A stretch of DNA of 64,000 nucleotides from Pedobacter sp. KBS0701 (GTDB lineage: Bacteria; Bacteroidota; Bacteroidia; Sphingobacteriales; Sphingobacteriaceae): positions 2,666,001 through 2,730,000 of the forward strand of contig NZ_CP042171.1 in NCBI RefSeq assembly GCF_005938645.2, written 5' to 3'. Numbering within the stretch: position 1 is the stretch's first letter; every line of letters begins with the position of its first letter. The position numbers were made by a program, and so were the translations under genes. This document shows positions 62,314 to 64,000 of the stretch, in pieces. The notes beneath the pieces were generated by a model. It did no database searches and was not told the DNA's origin. It saw only the letters and a program-made list of their open reading frames with translations.

Positions 62314-64000
62314 TTAGCGGATATTAAAACTTACACCTGTATTAAAGTTAAAGCCAGGCGTATTATAGCCAATAATTTCAGTGTATTTTTTGTTCAGGAT
62401 ATTTTTGGCATCAAAAAATACTTTCACCCGTTTTTTAGCCAGGGCATATTCTATATACGCATTGAACAAATTGTACGATGGCATCTCTTCATTTAAATAA
62501 GATATAAAATTGGTATCGAAACGTTTGCCAAAATAACGGAAGTTAACGCTTGCATATAAATTGTCAGTTGCCTGTGCACCTGCATTAATACCGAACGTGT
62601 GCTTTGGTCTGCGGATTAAAAAGTTGGTCGTTCCTGTATTTCCTTCAACAAAAGCATAATAACCATTGATATTGAAAACACTAAATTTTGCCGCTGGCTC
62701 GACTTCAAAACCTTTGTATTTTTGGTTACCCTCATTTATATAACCTGTTGTGTAAACAATGGCATCAGTTAAATCGCGTTTGAAACCTGCAATGCGCAAA
62801 GTAAACGCCTCGTCAGCAATGTTTAAGTTTATACCAGCCTCATAATTTTGAGATCTTTCTGGTTTCAGATCCAGATTGGCACCATATTGACCAAACAACA
62901 TATTCAGTGTAGGAACTTTGAATGCAGTAGATACTGTTCCAAATAATTTCACTTCTTTAATGATGTTGACGCTTGGGGTAATCGAATAAGTAGAGTTTTC
63001 GCCATATTGATCATGTTTGTTGTAACGTCCGCCTACTTCGAGGTTAAAAATGCTTAGATCATGTAAAAACAATGATCCGTAAGCGGCGAAGATATTGGTT
63101 GTTGGGTTTTTGGTATCAGTAACCAATTTCATTTTTCTGTTGTCGATACCCACCAATAAATCCAATTTATTACCCAGTTTCTGGTTGTAGAATAGATCAA
63201 CCACATTAAGTTTACCGAAGTTTAAAAAATTACTTGGAAAACCTGCATAACTAGACTTTACATCGTTCGAGTTGCTTTCGTGGCTATAATTTAGCGTTAT
63301 TTTACCATTGTTGAATTTGTATTCTGAATTAAAGCCTGCACTAAACTGTTTCAAAATAGAACTATTGGAATGTAAACCATCAGTAAATCCATCCTGATCT
63401 ATTTTATAATCGCCATAGAAATAACGCAGAAAAGGATTAACGGAGAAATGTTCGTCGAGTTTGATCCCGAAATTCGCGTTTAAACCATCAGTTTTAAAAC
63501 CATCTTTATCAAATATAGCTGCACTTCCTGGCGGTACTGCAGCTTCAGAAATTCCATCGGTTTTCAAATGGGTATAATTGATGTTGTATGAAAAACCTTC
63601 CACACCACCATTTAAGCCGATCGTTCCTTTGTAAGTTTCGAAGCTTCCGGCGCTGGCTACACCGTAAATGGTATTTCCTTTAGGTCCGCCCTTTTTAGTG
63701 ATGATATTGATTACGCCTGCAACGGCATCAGATCCGTAAATGGTAGACTGGCCACCTTTTAAGATTTCGATATGATCAATCTGATCGATTGAGAAAAGAC
63801 GTAGATCGAACGTTCCGCTAATACTTGCGGGATCGTTCTGTACGATACCATCGATAAGAACCAGGGTGTAACCACCAAGTGCGCCCCTTATAAATATACT
63901 TTTGTCCTTGCCCTGGTTACTATTCCCCCCACTGATAACAATACCAGCCTGCTCGCTCAATAGATCAGGTAATGACTTGCCATTGCTGCGACCTAATACT
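62314..64000 (-). CDS. TonB-dependent receptor, BtuB-like (5' end outside window)
   Basis: Partial: the open frame runs off the window end, so signal peptide and TonB box are not visible. 562 codons are present. Plug domain at the start (LPDLLSEQAGIVISGGN, IFIRGALGGYTLVLIDG and IDHIEILKGGQSTIYGSDAVAGVINIITKKG), then a 22-strand barrel with family strands such as PERSQNYEAGINLN, and the closing aromatic NFNTGVSFNIR. Size and plug match BtuB/CirA-type receptors. The binding-protein gene to the left suggests cobalamin or a corrinoid as substrate. A cobalamin riboswitch would lie outside the window. Confidence 0.93.
   Translation of the reverse strand, partial: VLGRSNGKSLPDLLSEQAGIVISGGNSNQGKDKSIFIRGALGGYTLVLIDGIVQNDPASISGTFDLRLFSIDQIDHIEILKGGQSTIYGSDAVAGVINIITKKGGPKGNTIYGVASAGSFETYKGTIGLNGGVEGFSYNINYTHLKTDGISEAAVPPGSAAIFDKDGFKTDGLNANFGIKLDEHFSVNPFLRYFYGDYKIDQDGFTDGLHSNSSILKQFSAGFNSEYKFNNGKITLNYSHESNSNDVKSSYAGFPSNFLNFGKLNVVDLFYNQKLGNKLDLLVGIDNRKMKLVTDTKNPTTNIFAAYGSLFLHDLSIFNLEVGGRYNKHDQYGENSTYSITPSVNIIKEVKLFGTVSTAFKVPTLNMLFGQYGANLDLKPERSQNYEAGINLNIADEAFTLRIAGFKRDLTDAIVYTTGYINEGNQKYKGFEVEPAAKFSVFNINGYYAFVEGNTGTTNFLIRRPKHTFGINAGAQATDNLYASVNFRYFGKRFDTNFISYLNEEMPSYNLFNAYIEYALAKKRVKVFFDAKNILNKKYTEIIGYNTPGFNFNTGVSFNIR

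Overview
The window looks like a chromosomal stretch from a Bacteroidota bacterium of the Sphingobacteriaceae, most like Pedobacter. Evidence: moderate-to-low GC, type IX secretion components (PorV and a sorting-domain protein), LytTR/LytS two-component pairs, a Bacteroidota-type mobilisation module (BfmA/BtgA, YWFCY/TraG-like coupling protein, JAB-domain RadC), SpvB/RHS protein, a BtuB-like TonB receptor and many families common in this group (DUF805, DUF2252, DUF4385, DUF4267, DUF6580). No tRNA, rRNA or CRISPR array was seen.

Layout. 0-4 kb: an astacin-like secreted protease, an orphan LytTR regulator with a short L-domain remnant behind it, a LolA-like periplasmic protein and a DUF805 membrane protein. 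4.2-15 kb: a decayed mobilisable element. Its coupling protein is frameshifted exactly in the P-loop, only a C-terminal tail of a relaxase seems to remain, BfmA/BtgA is intact and is preceded by a hairpin-rich candidate oriT, and a truncated excisionase-like gene closes the right side. Inside it lies an intact three-gene operon (7914-13111): a TPR-like sensor with a GHKL ATPase end, a stand-alone receiver, and a receiver fused to a nucleoside phosphorylase. This is the architecture of the Detocs anti-phage two-component system (DtcA-DtcB-DtcC) and is the most interesting item here.

15-24 kb: an AraC regulator, a LytS/LytTR pair, an acyltransferase with a SnoaL-like partner, and a Crp/Fnr-DUF4267-cupin-cupin operon. 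Two degraded copies of one ~330 bp sequence, probably HxlR-regulator pseudogenes, flank the kinase/acyltransferase block. 24-33 kb: one leftward operon of a type IX sorting-domain protein, a 2193-residue SpvB/FG-GAP/RHS protein ending in an HExxH motif, a small lipoprotein and PorV. 33-36 kb: Crp/Fnr, alpha/beta hydrolase and NmrA genes. 36-46 kb: decayed sequence, then a stress and DNA-repair set (iron permease-like protein, DUF2252, LLM oxidoreductase, DUF2383, DUF4385, Fpg/Nei-like glycosylase with Ala at the usual Pro position, a frameshifted DUF3606 gene, DUF72, an imuA remnant).

46-64 kb: mostly housekeeping and metabolism: aldo/keto reductase with AraC regulator, MATE exporter, RluA-type pseudouridine synthase, histone-deacetylase-like enzyme, bestrophin, kynureninase, AAG glycosylase, free-Met-sulfoxide reductase, CrtA-like protein, Dabb protein, glycine-zipper lipoprotein. 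It ends in a leftward cobalamin-linked group (TonB receptor, DUF6580-like membrane protein, BtuF-like binding protein, sirtuin, Dph6-like ATPase). Two intergenic spaces (49.7-50.0 and 57.7-58.0 kb) hold related REP-like palindromic sequence.
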